Assembly: GCF_030730905.1 (NCBI RefSeq)
Contig: NZ_JAVAMP010000001.1
Location: 372,001-436,000, forward strand
DNA length: 64,000 bases
Direction: 5' to 3'
Source: Chengkuizengella axinellae
Lineage (GTDB): Bacteria; Bacillota; Bacilli; Paenibacillales; KCTC-33759
Shown here: piece after piece, positions 24,890-34,319 of the stretch
Layout: each line of letters opens with the position of its first letter
Numbering within the stretch: position 1 is the stretch's first letter
Position numbers and translations under genes: made by a program
Notes under the pieces: model-generated
What the model saw: only the letters and a program-made list of their open reading frames with translations
What the model was told of the DNA's origin: nothing
The model's database searches: none

Positions 24890-26317
24890 TTAAACCTGTG
24901 TAGTTGGAGATTGATTAACATGTTTCAAGGATGTCGTTTCTATTAGTTTAAAACGAGAGGTGAAATGTCTTAAAATTTTTGCTTCATAAGTAAAAGCGAC
25001 ACCCTGAATTTGCTCTCTGTTTTGAAACAAATCTATTAATCCGTCAGCAATATATCTAATATGGTTATCTGTATATACCCTTCTAGGAATGGTTAATCTT
25101 AACAATTCAAGTGGCGATAAGCCATCTTCATTTGTTTTCGCATCTCTTCCGAATAAAAGAGAACCGATTTCAACACTTCGTATTCCACTTTCAATATAGA
25201 GCTGGACTGCAAGTGCATGAGCTGGATATTGATGTTTTGGAATGTGCGGCAAAAACTTTTGTGCATCTATAAATACAGCGTGACCTCCGATAGGTTCCTG
25301 TGTTGGGATACCTTTATTTTTTAGTAAGTTTCCAAGCATTTGAACTTGGTGAATACGATGCTCAAGGTAATCGAGCTCTACTACTTCATGTAAACCTATA
25401 GAAAGGGCTTCCATGTCTCTTCCAGCCAATCCTCCATAGGTTGGAAATCCCTCAAGAGGTACAATTAGAGACCTGCACTGTTCAAATAATTCCTTATCTT
25501 TATGAATGGCAAGTAGGCCTCCAATATTCACAAGCCCATCTTTTTTTGCACTCATCGTTAGTCCATCTCCGTAAGAGAACATCTCACGTATGATCTCATG
25601 AATGGATTTATGTTCATATCCTGGTTCTCGTTTTTTTATAAAATAAGCATTTTCTGCAAATCTTGCTGCATCAAAAAAGACAGGGATATTGTTGGCTTTT
25701 CCAATCTTAGAAACTTCCCTTATGTTGTGCATAGAAACAGGCTGACCACCGGCACTATTACAAGTCACAGTGATTAAAATAAACGCTATCTCTTCTTTTC
25801 CATGTTTTTTAATATAAAATTCTAATTTGTCTAGATCAAAATTTCCTTTAAATGGGTGGTAGAGCGAAGTATCATATGCTTCATCTATAACTAGATTTAC
25901 TGCTTTTGCATGATTAAGCTCGATGTGTGCTTTTGTTGTGTCAAAGTGCATATTGCCTAGCACTGCCTGCCCTTTTTTTTGAACCAATTGCGGAAAAAGC
26001 ACTTGCTCAGCTCCCCGCCCTTGATGAGTAGGTATTACAAATTGATAACCAGTAAGCTCTTGTACGGTTTGTTCAAGATGATAGAAGTTTTTGCTGCCAG
26101 CGTAGGATTCATCGCCTAACATTAGACCTGCCCACTGTCTATCACTCATTGCACCTGTACCGCTGTCCGTCAACAGATCAATGTACACATCTTCACTTCT
26201 TAATAAAAAAGGATTATATCCTGCTTGCTCCATTTTTTTGATTCGTTCTTCTTTAGAAATAAGGCGGATCGGCTCCACCATTTTGATTTTATAAGGCTCA
26301 GGAGAATAACTACTCAT
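24890..26317 (-). CDS. tnaA: Tryptophanase (tryptophan indole-lyase)
   Basis: PLP enzyme splitting tryptophan into indole, pyruvate and ammonia. The beta-eliminating-lyase motifs are complete: [50 protein letters not shown] and the PLP-Lys in [29 protein letters not shown] near the C-terminus has Ile where tyrosine phenol-lyase has Arg (MERG), pointing to tryptophanase. The frame opens earlier, but ATG 26317 behind GGGAGGG gives the family's usual N-terminus, 475 residues. No tnaC-like leader or tnaB permease is adjacent, so it looks monocistronic. Confidence 0.88.
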   Translation of the reverse strand: MSSYSPEPYKIKMVEPIRLISKEERIKKMEQAGYNPFLLRSEDVYIDLLTDSGTGAMSDRQWAGLMLGDESYAGSKNFYHLEQTVQELTGYQFVIPTHQGRGAEQVLFPQLVQKKGQAVLGNMHFDTTKAHIELNHAKAVNLVIDEAYDTSLYHPFKGNFDLDKLEFYIKKHGKEEIAFILITVTCNSAGGQPVSMHNIREVSKIGKANNIPVFFDAARFAENAYFIKKREPGYEHKSIHEIIREMFSYGDGLTMSAKKDGLVNIGGLLAIHKDKELFEQCRSLIVPLEGFPTYGGLAGRDMEALSIGLHEVVELDYLEHRIHQVQMLGNLLKNKGIPTQEPIGGHAVFIDAQKFLPHIPKHQYPAHALAVQLYIESGIRSVEIGSLLFGRDAKTNEDGLSPLELLRLTIPRRVYTDNHIRYIADGLIDLFQNREQIQGVAFTYEAKILRHFTSRFKLIETTSLKHVNQSPTTQV

Positions 26318-26365
26318 AATATTAATCCCTCCCAATATAGTTGGAAATGAATGACTATATTTTAA

Positions 26366-26394
26366 ATGATATAATGTCAATGACATAGTGTCAA
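26366..26394 (-). promoter_or_regulatory. SigA-type promoter of tnaA with overlapping palindrome
   Basis: On the minus strand TTGACA (26389-26394) is followed after exactly 17 bases by TATCAT (26366-26371), about 50 bases before the start codon. The palindrome TGACAtagTGTCA on the plus strand (26381-26393) overlaps the -35 box and could be an operator. Confidence 0.6.
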
Positions 26395-26548
26395 TCAATT
26401 TATTAAAGGATATGTTATGAAACGATGCTTATGATTGTTATTTCATTTGAATGGTAAGAGGAGATTGCAAAATGCTAAAATGAGGGTAATAATATCAGTA
26501 TGATGAGTGAATTATATTTTGAAAGATCAAATACAGGAGATGTTAATC

Positions 26549-27565
26549 ATGACAAAGAAATTATTTTCTAATTACACTATAAAAAATGTAACTTTAAAAA
26601 ATCGCATTGTAATGTCACCAATGTGTATGTATTCGTGTGTAAATGAAGATGGGAAAGTGATGGATTGGCACCTTACCCACTATACTAGCCGTGCGGTTGG
26701 ACAGGTTGGTTTAATTATCGTAGAAGCTACAGCTATAGATCCTCAAGGTAGGATCTCGCCATATGATTTAGGAATATGGAATGATGAACAAATTGAAGGA
26801 TTAAAACAACTAACTGAGATGACTCATGTACATGGAAGTAAGATTGGCATTCAATTAGCACATGCTGGACGCAAAGCGGAAGTAGAGGGCAACATCATTG
26901 CACCTTCATCTATCCCATTTAATGATGAAATGAGAACACCTCAAACGATGTCTCTTAATCAAATACAAGAAACGATTCAAGCTTTTCAAGAAGGTGCTCG
27001 AAGAGCTGAGGAAGCAGGGTTTGATGTAATTGAAATTCATGGTGCTCATGGTTATTTAATAAGTAGTTTTTTATCTCCATTAACTAATCAGAGGACTGAC
27101 GAATATGGAGGGAGTAAAGAAAATCGTTATCGATTTTTATCTCAGGTGATAGAAGTAATAAAAGAAGAATGGGAAGGACCGCTTATCGTTCGTATTTCTG
27201 CGAATGATTATACAGCAGGTGGCAATACGCCAAGTGATTTTATTTATTATGCTAAAGAAATGAAAGAGCAGGGCGTGGATTTAGTGGATTGCAGTTCTGG
27301 AGGTATTGTTCCTGCTTCCATCGATGCTTATCCTGGGTATCAGGTGAAATATGCTGATCAAATTAGAAATGAAGGAAAGATGGCTACAGGTGCGGTAGGT
27401 TTGATCGTAAATGGATTGCAAGCTGAGGAGATTCTTAAGAATGAAAGAGCAGATCTTATATTTATAGGTCGAGAATTATTAAGAGATCCTTATTGGGCTA
27501 AAACAGCAGCGAAACAATTACGTGTTGAGATCGATAGTCCTGTGCAATATAGTAGAGCTTGGTAG
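26549..27565 (+). CDS. namA: Old-yellow-enzyme NADPH dehydrogenase (YqjM/NamA type)
   Basis: FMN-dependent ene-reductase acting on alpha,beta-unsaturated carbonyls and nitro compounds in oxidative-stress defence. From ATG 26549 (AGGAG upstream) the length is 338 residues, the size of Bacillus YqjM. Seen: [12 protein letters not shown] with the FMN-tuning Cys (about residue 26), [12 protein letters not shown], the catalytic HGAHGYL, and [13 protein letters not shown]. The longer frame from 26507 adds 14 non-family residues. It is transcribed away from tnaA and toward the MBL gene. Confidence 0.92.
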   Translation: MTKKLFSNYTIKNVTLKNRIVMSPMCMYSCVNEDGKVMDWHLTHYTSRAVGQVGLIIVEATAIDPQGRISPYDLGIWNDEQIEGLKQLTEMTHVHGSKIGIQLAHAGRKAEVEGNIIAPSSIPFNDEMRTPQTMSLNQIQETIQAFQEGARRAEEAGFDVIEIHGAHGYLISSFLSPLTNQRTDEYGGSKENRYRFLSQVIEVIKEEWEGPLIVRISANDYTAGGNTPSDFIYYAKEMKEQGVDLVDCSSGGIVPASIDAYPGYQVKYADQIRNEGKMATGAVGLIVNGLQAEEILKNERADLIFIGRELLRDPYWAKTAAKQLRVEIDSPVQYSRAW

Positions 27566-27578
27566 GAGAATGAATGCA

Positions 27579-27642
27579 GCCACATGGATGATGACGGAAA
27601 GATACTTTAACTGAATTGAAAAGACAGTCACTTCCATGTGGC
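27579..27642. terminator. Long-loop hairpin between converging genes
   Basis: GCCACATGGA at 27579-27588 pairs with TCCATGTGGC at 27633-27642 across a 44-base loop. It sits between the reductase and MBL stops, where a terminator is expected, although it lacks a T run. Confidence 0.4.
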
Positions 27643-27660
27643 AATTGCAAAGTCAACTTG

Positions 27661-28395
27661 CTACGATAAGGTTAATTCAGTAATACGTTTATTCACATTT
27701 ACATTATACAGCCCACCGTGATAACAAATCACAGTTTCAATATCAAATGTTGTAAATTTTTTTAATGATTGCAGTGCTAAATCCATATTCATTGTGTGTT
27801 CTGGATCAGGTCCCAACAACTGACCATTTTCAACAATTAAAGCATCTCCGGCAATAAGGGTTTTGCTTTGTTTATGATACAAACTAATATGTCCGGGAGT
27901 ATGTCCAGGTGTATTGATCACGATTATGCCTCCGCAATAAGGCAATTCTTCTTCGTCAGTTACTATTTTGTCAACTTTTTCATTAGGTGGATTTAAGAGA
28001 ATAGGTTTAAGGGAATTTCGCCATTGTTCTGGCAGCATATCTATTTTAGCCAATGCTTCTTCTGTAAGTTTTAACAACCCTTTTTCACCTTGTATGTGTG
28101 GTTTTTCCAATGCGTTTGCCAAAACTTCAATTTTTTGTGGGGACTCACTTACAAATGCAGGTAAACTTCCGATATGATCTATATCATGGTGAGTGATGAT
28201 GATCTTTCTAAGAAACTCAGGTGGGATATTGTATGGATCAAATGACTTCAAAAACTGCTCTCTTTGACCAGGATACCCAGTGTCTACAAGAACAGCCATC
28301 TCTTGATCCCAAATAAGTGTAGGATGTATGAAGATAGCTTGCCCCATGATATTTGATTCGATCTCTAACATTTTAATATTACTGCTCATATGCAT
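27661..28395 (-). CDS. MBL-fold metallo-hydrolase
   Basis: 244 residues. The metallo-beta-lactamase signature HHDIDHIGS (about residues 71-79) provides zinc ligands, with further ligands in NTPGHTPGHISLY (about 164-176) and the Asp in IAGDAL, and a final His in CYHGGLY. The type resembles YobT/quorum-lactonase or glyoxalase-II-like hydrolases; the substrate is not deducible. ATG 28395 behind GGAGGG is preferred over TTG 28398. Confidence 0.88.
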   Translation of the reverse strand: MHMSSNIKMLEIESNIMGQAIFIHPTLIWDQEMAVLVDTGYPGQREQFLKSFDPYNIPPEFLRKIIITHHDIDHIGSLPAFVSESPQKIEVLANALEKPHIQGEKGLLKLTEEALAKIDMLPEQWRNSLKPILLNPPNEKVDKIVTDEEELPYCGGIIVINTPGHTPGHISLYHKQSKTLIAGDALIVENGQLLGPDPEHTMNMDLALQSLKKFTTFDIETVICYHGGLYNVNVNKRITELTLS

Positions 28396-28514
28396 CAATT
28401 CCCTCCAAAAATCAATTCTATTACGTGTGCAAAAAAAGATAATGAAGTAAATAGAAAGCTTATGTATGTTCTACAGTAAGTTTACACTTTGAAATAACAA
28501 TAAGTCAATAAATA

Positions 28515-28542
28515 TTTTATTATAACATATTTTATAATAAAA
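28515..28542. promoter_or_regulatory. 11-bp perfect palindrome in the divergent MBL/GNAT region
   Basis: TTTTATTATAA and TTATAATAAAA flank a 6-base spacer, about 120 bases before the MBL gene and 150 before the GNAT gene. Its symmetry suggests an operator serving one or both divergent promoters, although an AT-rich palindrome can arise by chance. Confidence 0.4.
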
Positions 28543-28692
28543 GTCAATAGATTTCTCGAGACTAGTGATGGGAATATATCAATAATTTACTGATATAGTA
28601 AACTCTACTATATTTTGATGTATTTCTAGACTTTTGTGGGTGTTTGTATATAATTGGAATAATTGTGTCGTATTGAACAGGAGGGTGAATTA

Positions 28693-29217
28693 ATGAATCA
28701 AATATATGAAAAATCAAATAAGGTTGCTTTAAGACTTACTGAAGAGAAAGATTTAGACTTTGTTGTTGAGACTGAACACAATATAGAAAATTGTTTATTC
28801 GTAAGAGCTTGGGAAAAAAGTGATCATTTAAATTTATTGTCTAACAATAATAGATTGCATTTAATTGTAGAGGAAGTAGAGGCTCATCAACCTGTAGGCC
28901 ATGTAATACTTTCAGGTCATAAAGGACAAGACCATAATATTGAATTTAGAAGAATTGTCATTTCTGAAAAAGGCAAGGGATATGGAAGAGAAACTGTGAA
29001 TCTAGTGAAAAAATTTGCGTTTGAAAGATTAAATGCACACAGACTTTGGTTGGATGTTAAGGAGCATAATCAACGTGCGTTTTATCTATATAAATCATTA
29101 GGATTTAAAAAAGAAGGATTGTTAAGGGAAGCGTTTTTATATGAGGGTAAATATGAGTCATTGATTATCATGTCTATTCTTGAAAACGAATATTTCTACA
29201 TAAAAAAAGATATGTAA
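28693..29217 (+). CDS. GNAT acetyltransferase (RimJ/RimL-like)
   Basis: 174 residues from ATG 28693 behind AGGAGGG; the longer frame from 28663 adds 10 residues without a site. Acetyl-CoA loop: RRIVISEKGKGYGRETVNLV (about residues 86-105), then AHRLWLDVKEHNQRAFYLYKSLGFKKEGLLRE, the strand-helix pattern of spermidine or ribosomal-protein acetyltransferases. Substrate unknown. It is probably divergent with the MBL gene and monocistronic. Confidence 0.87.
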   Translation: MNQIYEKSNKVALRLTEEKDLDFVVETEHNIENCLFVRAWEKSDHLNLLSNNNRLHLIVEEVEAHQPVGHVILSGHKGQDHNIEFRRIVISEKGKGYGRETVNLVKKFAFERLNAHRLWLDVKEHNQRAFYLYKSLGFKKEGLLREAFLYEGKYESLIIMSILENEYFYIKKDM

Positions 29218-29219
29218 GG

Positions 29220-29422
29220 GATGGATGTTAGTAAAATTAGACCGATCAGCGTTTGAAGAATTAAGTAATAAGCAGTTAAGGAAAAAATGACATGGAAACC
29301 ATAGTTGAAAAAACTCGATGGTGAATGCTCTACATCAGCAATATTTGTCAGCTGCTCAGAATCTATTGAATTGATTTGTAACTATATTAGAGAGAACCCA
29401 ACAGAGTTTATCACGTTCAACA
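29220..29422 (+). pseudogene. Unidentified gene remnant before an element end
   Basis: A plus-strand frame about 29304-29430 reads KKLDGECSTSAIFVSC then SIELICNYIRENPTEFI and stops at TAA 29428. It has no start codon or ribosome site and no family I can name. It abuts the IS605-like end at 29423, so it may be host DNA or cargo truncated by that element. Confidence 0.25.
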
Positions 29423-29488
29423 TGCAGTAAGGCTCCCTATTTTTCAAGAGGGAGATAAAAAAACTCCCAGAAAGCAAGGTCCTCTTTA
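29423..29488 (+). mobile_element. Relic right end of an IS200/IS605-type (TnpB) element
   Basis: TGCAGTAAGGCTCCCT, a small CTCCCT...AGGGAG hairpin, GATAAAAAAACTCCC and GAAAGCAAGGTCCTCTTTA follow in order. The same order occurs at 51180-51277, and the last block recurs at 21643, 21711 (minus) and 53930. In IS605-group elements this region is the 3' end of tnpB and its guide-RNA scaffold. No tnpA or tnpB coding sequence is present here. Confidence 0.45.
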
Positions 29489-29535
29489 TTGAATTTCATT
29501 CTTTTAAGTAATTAAATCAAGATTAGGAGGCAATT

Positions 29536-29883
29536 TTGAAAAAGTTAACTATACTCGTTTTTTCTATGTTGGCTATTATTATTGGAATATTAGTATATAA
29601 CCCATTAGACACAGAAGTTGGAGATTATATCATTGATAAAAATGATGACAGACAACAAATTTTAGTAGCAAATGATATTGCTATAAAAGATATCGAATCT
29701 GTTTCAATTTTAGATGAGAGTTTTGATTTAATTTATTACGATATTGAGGATGAAGAATTATATAAAAATCTTCAAGTTGGAGAAAAGGTGACTGTAGTTA
29801 TAAAAACAGATGAAGATGGTCATTACGTTGTTAAATATTCTGCACCTCCTCAAGCTGCAGCGAGTGAAATAATAAGACATTAG
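29536..29883 (+). CDS. Small secreted or anchored protein (DUF3221-like)
   Basis: 115 residues. An N-terminal hydrophobic stretch (about residues 4-22) acts as signal or anchor, then a compact domain: YIIDKNDDRQQILVANDI, ILDESFDLIYYDIEDEELYKNLQVGEKVTVVIK. A short beta-barrel with an early ILVA and a closing VGEKVTVVI recalls DUF3221 (YobA-like) proteins of Bacilli. Start TTG 29536 follows AGGAGG by 5 bases. The next gene is 42 bases on, in the same direction. Confidence 0.65.
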   Translation: MKKLTILVFSMLAIIIGILVYNPLDTEVGDYIIDKNDDRQQILVANDIAIKDIESVSILDESFDLIYYDIEDEELYKNLQVGEKVTVVIKTDEDGHYVVKYSAPPQAAASEIIRH

Positions 29884-29925
29884 GAAAAATAATTAGAGAA
29901 GAAATGAAGGAGGGTAGAATATAAT

Positions 29926-30636
29926 ATGGGGGAAACAATACTAGGTTTTGTTATCATGCTTTTTATCTTGTTAGTGTTTGGAGTAAAAGCTCTTGAGTTA
30001 GCTTTAACGATTAGGCAAAAATTGATTAGAATGTTGCCAGTAAAACAAATCATGAATGAATCAGTGGAGCTTTTACCAGAGATTAAAGCAAATGGCGTTT
30101 ATGAGGTTGTAACTCAATATTTTAAACATGCGAATCGAATCAAAAAATATAAGAGGTTTGTTACAGATGTTTTCATCAGAGAAGTTTATTATGCAACGAC
30201 TCAAGAGGCGCTAAAAGAAATAAGTGTTTCAAAAATGGTATCAAGGCTTGCTAAAGAAAATAGATCAGGCTTTAAAAATTTCCAAATTGATGAAATAACC
30301 AAAATTAATGATGATCTGTTTTTAGTAGGAGTAACCAGAACATTTAGAAACAAAAACAAAAACAGAGTAAATTATATTGTTGAAAAAATAAATTCAGAGT
30401 GGAAAATTAATCATATCACTCGGCATCTAAAAGGTTTAGTTAAAGAAAAATTTATGATTAACGATAAGATTGGATATATGATTGGTAATGAAGCAATGGT
30501 TATGTTTTTTGTAGATAAGATAGATAGAGGGATAAATGAAGATGATTTTGTGTATGTGGAAGGATATTTAGAGACAAGTTATTTATATCATGGTAACTTT
30601 TTCTATCATGTAGTTCTCCTAAACCAAGTTCAATAA
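29926..30636 (+). CDS. Membrane-anchored protein of unknown function
   Basis: 236 residues: one N-terminal membrane helix (about residues 4-26), a basic helix, and a soluble domain resembling an NTF2/Tim44-like cone (ITKINDDLFLVGVTRTFRNKN...EWKINHITRH) with a final beta-rich strand set. The single helix then basic region suggests a cytoplasmic domain tethered to the membrane. The family is not certain. It follows the DUF3221-like gene and may share its transcript. Confidence 0.65.
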   Translation: MGETILGFVIMLFILLVFGVKALELALTIRQKLIRMLPVKQIMNESVELLPEIKANGVYEVVTQYFKHANRIKKYKRFVTDVFIREVYYATTQEALKEISVSKMVSRLAKENRSGFKNFQIDEITKINDDLFLVGVTRTFRNKNKNRVNYIVEKINSEWKINHITRHLKGLVKEKFMINDKIGYMIGNEAMVMFFVDKIDRGINEDDFVYVEGYLETSYLYHGNFFYHVVLLNQVQ

Positions 30637-30814
30637 AAGAAATCGTAGGTCATTTTTTTCTTTGGATAAGTATTACCTAGATAATCTGTTTCCAAAAGTG
30701 GACATTTCTATACTTTATTGTCTATTTATATTTTTGTTAGTCTAGAATAAAATCAATACACAAAGGAGACTTACATTTGATATTTAATCTATTTATCCAC
30801 ATAGAGGTGAATAT

Positions 30815-31207
30815 ATGAAAAATTGTCCATTATGTTGGCCTATCCAACTAATTGACGATCAAAAAATAATCTTCGAAACAGAAAGAACTGTTTTTATTAT
30901 GAAACCACAGGAGATTTTGATCGGTTCGGGGCTCGTTATTCCCAAAAAACATAAAGAAACTGTATTTGACTTATCTGAGGAAGAAGTTGCAGAGACGTTC
31001 TCGTTATTAAAAAAGGTTAAGTTGTATTTAGATAAAATGTATCATCCTGAAGGTTACAATGTAGGATGGAATTGTATGCCAGTAGGAGGTCAATCTATTA
31101 ATCATGCCCATCTTCATGTAATTCCAAGATACAAGGATGAACCCTTAGCTTATAAAGGGATCAGAAATCACCTAAAACAAAGGGAGAATAAACGCCCCAG
31201 TCTATGA
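30815..31207 (+). CDS. HIT family protein
   Basis: 130-residue histidine-triad nucleotide hydrolase or transferase. The catalytic triad is INHAHLHVIPR (about residues 97-107), H-x-H-x-H followed by hydrophobics. N-terminal CPLCWP (about residues 4-9) is a CxxC pair like zinc-binding HIT proteins. Members cleave nucleoside 5'-phosphoramidates or dinucleoside polyphosphates. ATG 30815 follows AGAGGTGA. Confidence 0.88.
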   Translation: MKNCPLCWPIQLIDDQKIIFETERTVFIMKPQEILIGSGLVIPKKHKETVFDLSEEEVAETFSLLKKVKLYLDKMYHPEGYNVGWNCMPVGGQSINHAHLHVIPRYKDEPLAYKGIRNHLKQRENKRPSL

Positions 31208-31266
31208 ATATGAAAGGTAGTAACTCGTTTTTGAAAATTCATATTTAGGAAAGGAAGATGATGGTG

Positions 31267-32880
31267 ATGGGATCTCAACTAAAAAGATACAGCAGTCCTT
31301 TAAAATTCATCGTTCTGATTCTAATATTTATTATTTTTGGTGGCACGATTTTTTTTATTACAAACGATGATGTTGGCGTATTAAATAATCAAACAAACGA
31401 AGATCGTATTGCACAAAATAAAAACAATGAAACGAAACAGGATGAAATAAAACAGAATGATTCAAACAATACAAACGATAGTGAATCAACCCATTCTCTA
31501 TCAGGTGAAGAGCAAAATATAATAAATGATTCTAATCCGTTAGTATCATTTAATGAATTTGTACCGAATCCTGTGCCTGTCGGCAGTAAAGGGACATATA
31601 ATCTTACATTTGAAATGAATGATGATGGAAGATTTTTTGTTGAAGCTGATATAGAGGTTGAAAATTTATCTGAGGATGATTGGTCAGAAATCGTGTTTTA
31701 TTTTATACCAAATGTGTTTACAACAGGAAATGAGAAATATGAGGAATTATTGCAAATTTATCGTTACAGTATTGATGCCAGTGCTGACGCTAAAATAAAT
31801 CATATTCATATAAATGAACAATCTACTGACTATGAATTAGAGTATGATACTTTAAGAGTATTATTAAGTGAACCTTTATTACCGAACGACAAAAGGTTAG
31901 TTAGTGTATCTTATGAGTTCAGCGTCCCTATGAATGGAATGCGATTTAAACAAGACCAAGGAAACTACCATTTGGCACAGTGGTATCCTATGTTGGCAAA
32001 TTATAATTCAGGCTGGAATAAAAATGACTATTTTCCAATTCCAGAGTCATATCATACCAATTTCTCTGATTTTCATGTCTCTTTTGACATTCCAGAAGGC
32101 TTTACTATATTTAGCTCCTCGGAAAGTGACCCTTCTTCTGGTTCAACAGCAGGTGAATTCAGTGCGTTAAATGTAAAAGAAATGTTTGTTTCAGTATTGC
32201 AGAATGACATGGTTTTTCAATCAGATTATATAGAGGATATAGAAATTAGAATATCCGCCTTTTCGGAACAGTCTCAGGATGTAGATGAGGCTTTAGCAAC
32301 AGCTAAGGATGCCATATCATATTTTCATAATGAAGTTGGCAACTATCCTCACAAACAATTTGACATTGTATTGGGAGAAAACTTACCGAGTATGGAATAC
32401 CCCGGAATTGTAACGATTTCATCAGTAGATCCTCTTGTTCATGAAATTGCCCATCAATGGTTTTATGGCATCATTAGTAATGATCCCTTTGATGAAAGTT
32501 GGTTTGATGAAGGGTTTACGACTTTTGCAACTTCATATTATTTTTATGATTTTTGGAAATATTCTGAAGAAGAATCGTTTGATTTTCCTAATCGTCATTT
32601 AAACTCTATTTCCAAACAAGGAGTTATTGAACCTGCCAATTCTTCTGTGTTTGATAATGAGGAACAGAGATTAATTGGATTATATTATGGGTTAGCGCCG
32701 ATAAAAATATGGGAGTTGCTGAAGCTAAATGGCATGCAGGATGATGCAACTACGTTTTTGAAAGCTTATTTTGATACTTATGCATATAAACAAGTGAATA
32801 CTATAGAATTTGTGAGATTTGCACAATCCTATTTTCAAATGGAGGGCACTGTCTTTTTTGAGGAATGGTTAGATTTTTAA
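31267..32880 (+). CDS. Membrane-anchored M1-like (gluzincin) aminopeptidase, copy 1
   Basis: About 537 residues. One N-terminal membrane helix (about 12-33), an Asn/Gln/Lys-rich linker, a beta-sandwich N-domain, then the peptidase: the substrate-binding SMEYPGI, a variant of GAMEN, and the zinc site HEIAHQWF followed by ESWFDEGFTT, giving H-E-x-x-H and a downstream Glu. The active site probably faces outward. ATG 31267 fits AAGGAAG best; ATG 31258 and 31261 are possible. A close paralogue is at 37324, and the GNAT gene at 32907 follows. Confidence 0.85.
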   Translation: MGSQLKRYSSPLKFIVLILIFIIFGGTIFFITNDDVGVLNNQTNEDRIAQNKNNETKQDEIKQNDSNNTNDSESTHSLSGEEQNIINDSNPLVSFNEFVPNPVPVGSKGTYNLTFEMNDDGRFFVEADIEVENLSEDDWSEIVFYFIPNVFTTGNEKYEELLQIYRYSIDASADAKINHIHINEQSTDYELEYDTLRVLLSEPLLPNDKRLVSVSYEFSVPMNGMRFKQDQGNYHLAQWYPMLANYNSGWNKNDYFPIPESYHTNFSDFHVSFDIPEGFTIFSSSESDPSSGSTAGEFSALNVKEMFVSVLQNDMVFQSDYIEDIEIRISAFSEQSQDVDEALATAKDAISYFHNEVGNYPHKQFDIVLGENLPSMEYPGIVTISSVDPLVHEIAHQWFYGIISNDPFDESWFDEGFTTFATSYYFYDFWKYSEEESFDFPNRHLNSISKQGVIEPANSSVFDNEEQRLIGLYYGLAPIKIWELLKLNGMQDDATTFLKAYFDTYAYKQVNTIEFVRFAQSYFQMEGTVFFEEWLDF

Positions 32881-32906
32881 GTGTATATACCAAAGGAGGA
32901 CAAATT

Positions 32907-33383
32907 ATGTTTGATATGTTAGTTAAACTGTATGACCTTTCTGATGAAATAGTTAGCTTAGAAGAGCTGAAAAAAGAAGGGATAACTATAAAAAGAGCGT
33001 TAGCACCTGACAAATTTAACATTATTGAATACGTAAAGGATGAGTTTTATGACAATTGGGCAGGTGAGTGTGATGTAGCTTTTTCAAATAAACCTATTTC
33101 TTGTTTTATAGCAGTGAAAGATAAACAAGTGGTGGGTTTCGCCTGTTATGATGCCACAGCAAAAGGCTTTTTTGGACCAACAGGTGTGTCTGAAAATGTA
33201 AGAGGACTAGGAATTGGTAGGGCATTATTATATAAAAGTTTAATATCAATGAGAGAAGAAGGATACGGATATGCAATTATTGGAGCGGTAGATGAAGCAG
33301 CTGACTTTTATAAAAAAACAGTACATGCAGTAGAAATTGAGAATTCCTCCCCAGGGGTATATGAAAGGTTAATAAGTAACTAA
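32907..33383 (+). CDS. GNAT acetyltransferase
   Basis: 158 residues from ATG 32907 behind GGAGG; the frame extends upstream into the peptidase gene without a site. Acetyl-CoA loop: GPTGVSENVRGLGIGRALLYKSL (about residues 92-114), and the C-terminal AIIGAVDEAADFYKKTVHA, with the common Ala-Asp-Phe-Tyr signature. The single domain gives no substrate hint. It starts 26 bases after the peptidase stop. Confidence 0.85.
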   Translation: MFDMLVKLYDLSDEIVSLEELKKEGITIKRALAPDKFNIIEYVKDEFYDNWAGECDVAFSNKPISCFIAVKDKQVVGFACYDATAKGFFGPTGVSENVRGLGIGRALLYKSLISMREEGYGYAIIGAVDEAADFYKKTVHAVEIENSSPGVYERLISN

Positions 33384-33449
33384 TAGGCTTTACTAATTAA
33401 AAATTGGTTTGACTAGTAAACATCAAGTAATTTAGGGGAGATGTTAGCG

Positions 33450-34292
33450 ATGGACTATGTAAGTAAATTGAGAAAAGAAATAGGACATAAACCACTAATA
33501 TTAACAGGTGCCTGCACGATTATTATGAATAAGGAAAATCAAATATTATTGCAGCAGCGTAAGGATGGGAGTTGGGGTTTGCCTGGAGGCCTAGCAGAAC
33601 TTGGTGAATCCCTTGAGGAAACTGCCATACGGGAGGCGTTTGAAGAGACTGGTTTGACCATTACAAAGTTGAAATTTTTAAATGTATATTCAGGAAACAA
33701 GTATTACATTAAACTTGCAAATGGAGATGAGTTCTACTCTACAACTGCTGTTTATTATACTAGGAACTATAGTGGTTCCTTGATTATTGATGATGTTGAA
33801 ACGATGGATTTACAGTTTTTTTCACTCGATAAATTACCTAATACTTTAAGAGCGAACTATCAACATTTTATTGAGTCTACTAAAAGAGAAATCACTACCT
33901 CATATAAAGCACCTGTATCTTGTAAGGGTGTCATTGTACATAAAGATAAAGTGTTGCTTGTGAAAAATGAAAGAAATGTCTGGGAATTGCCTGGTGGAAG
34001 AATGGAATCTGGTGAGGTGCCAGAGGAGACTGTTGTAAGAGAAATATACGAGGAACTAGGATTGAATTGTAGTGTTGAAAAAATCATTAATGCATACGAT
34101 TTTGAAGTTGTTGCGTATAGACATGTTTTTATTGTTGCCTACCATTGTAAAGTACTGGGTAATTTGAGTATTCAACTTAGCGATGAACATATGGAGTGTG
34201 GTTGGTTTTCTAAAAAAGATCTAGATGTGTTGGATTTAGCTCAAGGATATAAAGACTCAATTTTAAAAGTAATTAATAAGAGTTTACATTAG
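33450..34292 (+). CDS. Tandem-domain Nudix hydrolase
   Basis: About 280 residues with two complete Nudix domains. The first box is GGLAELGESLEET then REAFEETGL (about residues 45-67); the second is GGRMESGEVPEET then REIYEELGL (about 179-201). Each domain looks full-sized, so a gene fusion of two pyrophosphatases acting together or in sequence is likely. ATG 33450 is preferred over 33441, which sits on the ribosome site. Substrates are unknown. A methyltransferase gene follows after 27 bases. Confidence 0.85.
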   Translation: MDYVSKLRKEIGHKPLILTGACTIIMNKENQILLQQRKDGSWGLPGGLAELGESLEETAIREAFEETGLTITKLKFLNVYSGNKYYIKLANGDEFYSTTAVYYTRNYSGSLIIDDVETMDLQFFSLDKLPNTLRANYQHFIESTKREITTSYKAPVSCKGVIVHKDKVLLVKNERNVWELPGGRMESGEVPEETVVREIYEELGLNCSVEKIINAYDFEVVAYRHVFIVAYHCKVLGNLSIQLSDEHMECGWFSKKDLDVLDLAQGYKDSILKVINKSLH

Positions 34293-34319
34293 TGGAGAAA
34301 CAATAAGGTGGAGAGAAAC

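Noticed and set aside
24890-26317. Tyrosine phenol-lyase instead of tryptophanase
   Set aside because: The segment [11 protein letters not shown] has Ile where phenol-lyases carry the substrate-binding Arg in MERG, and the rest of the C-terminus follows tryptophanase.
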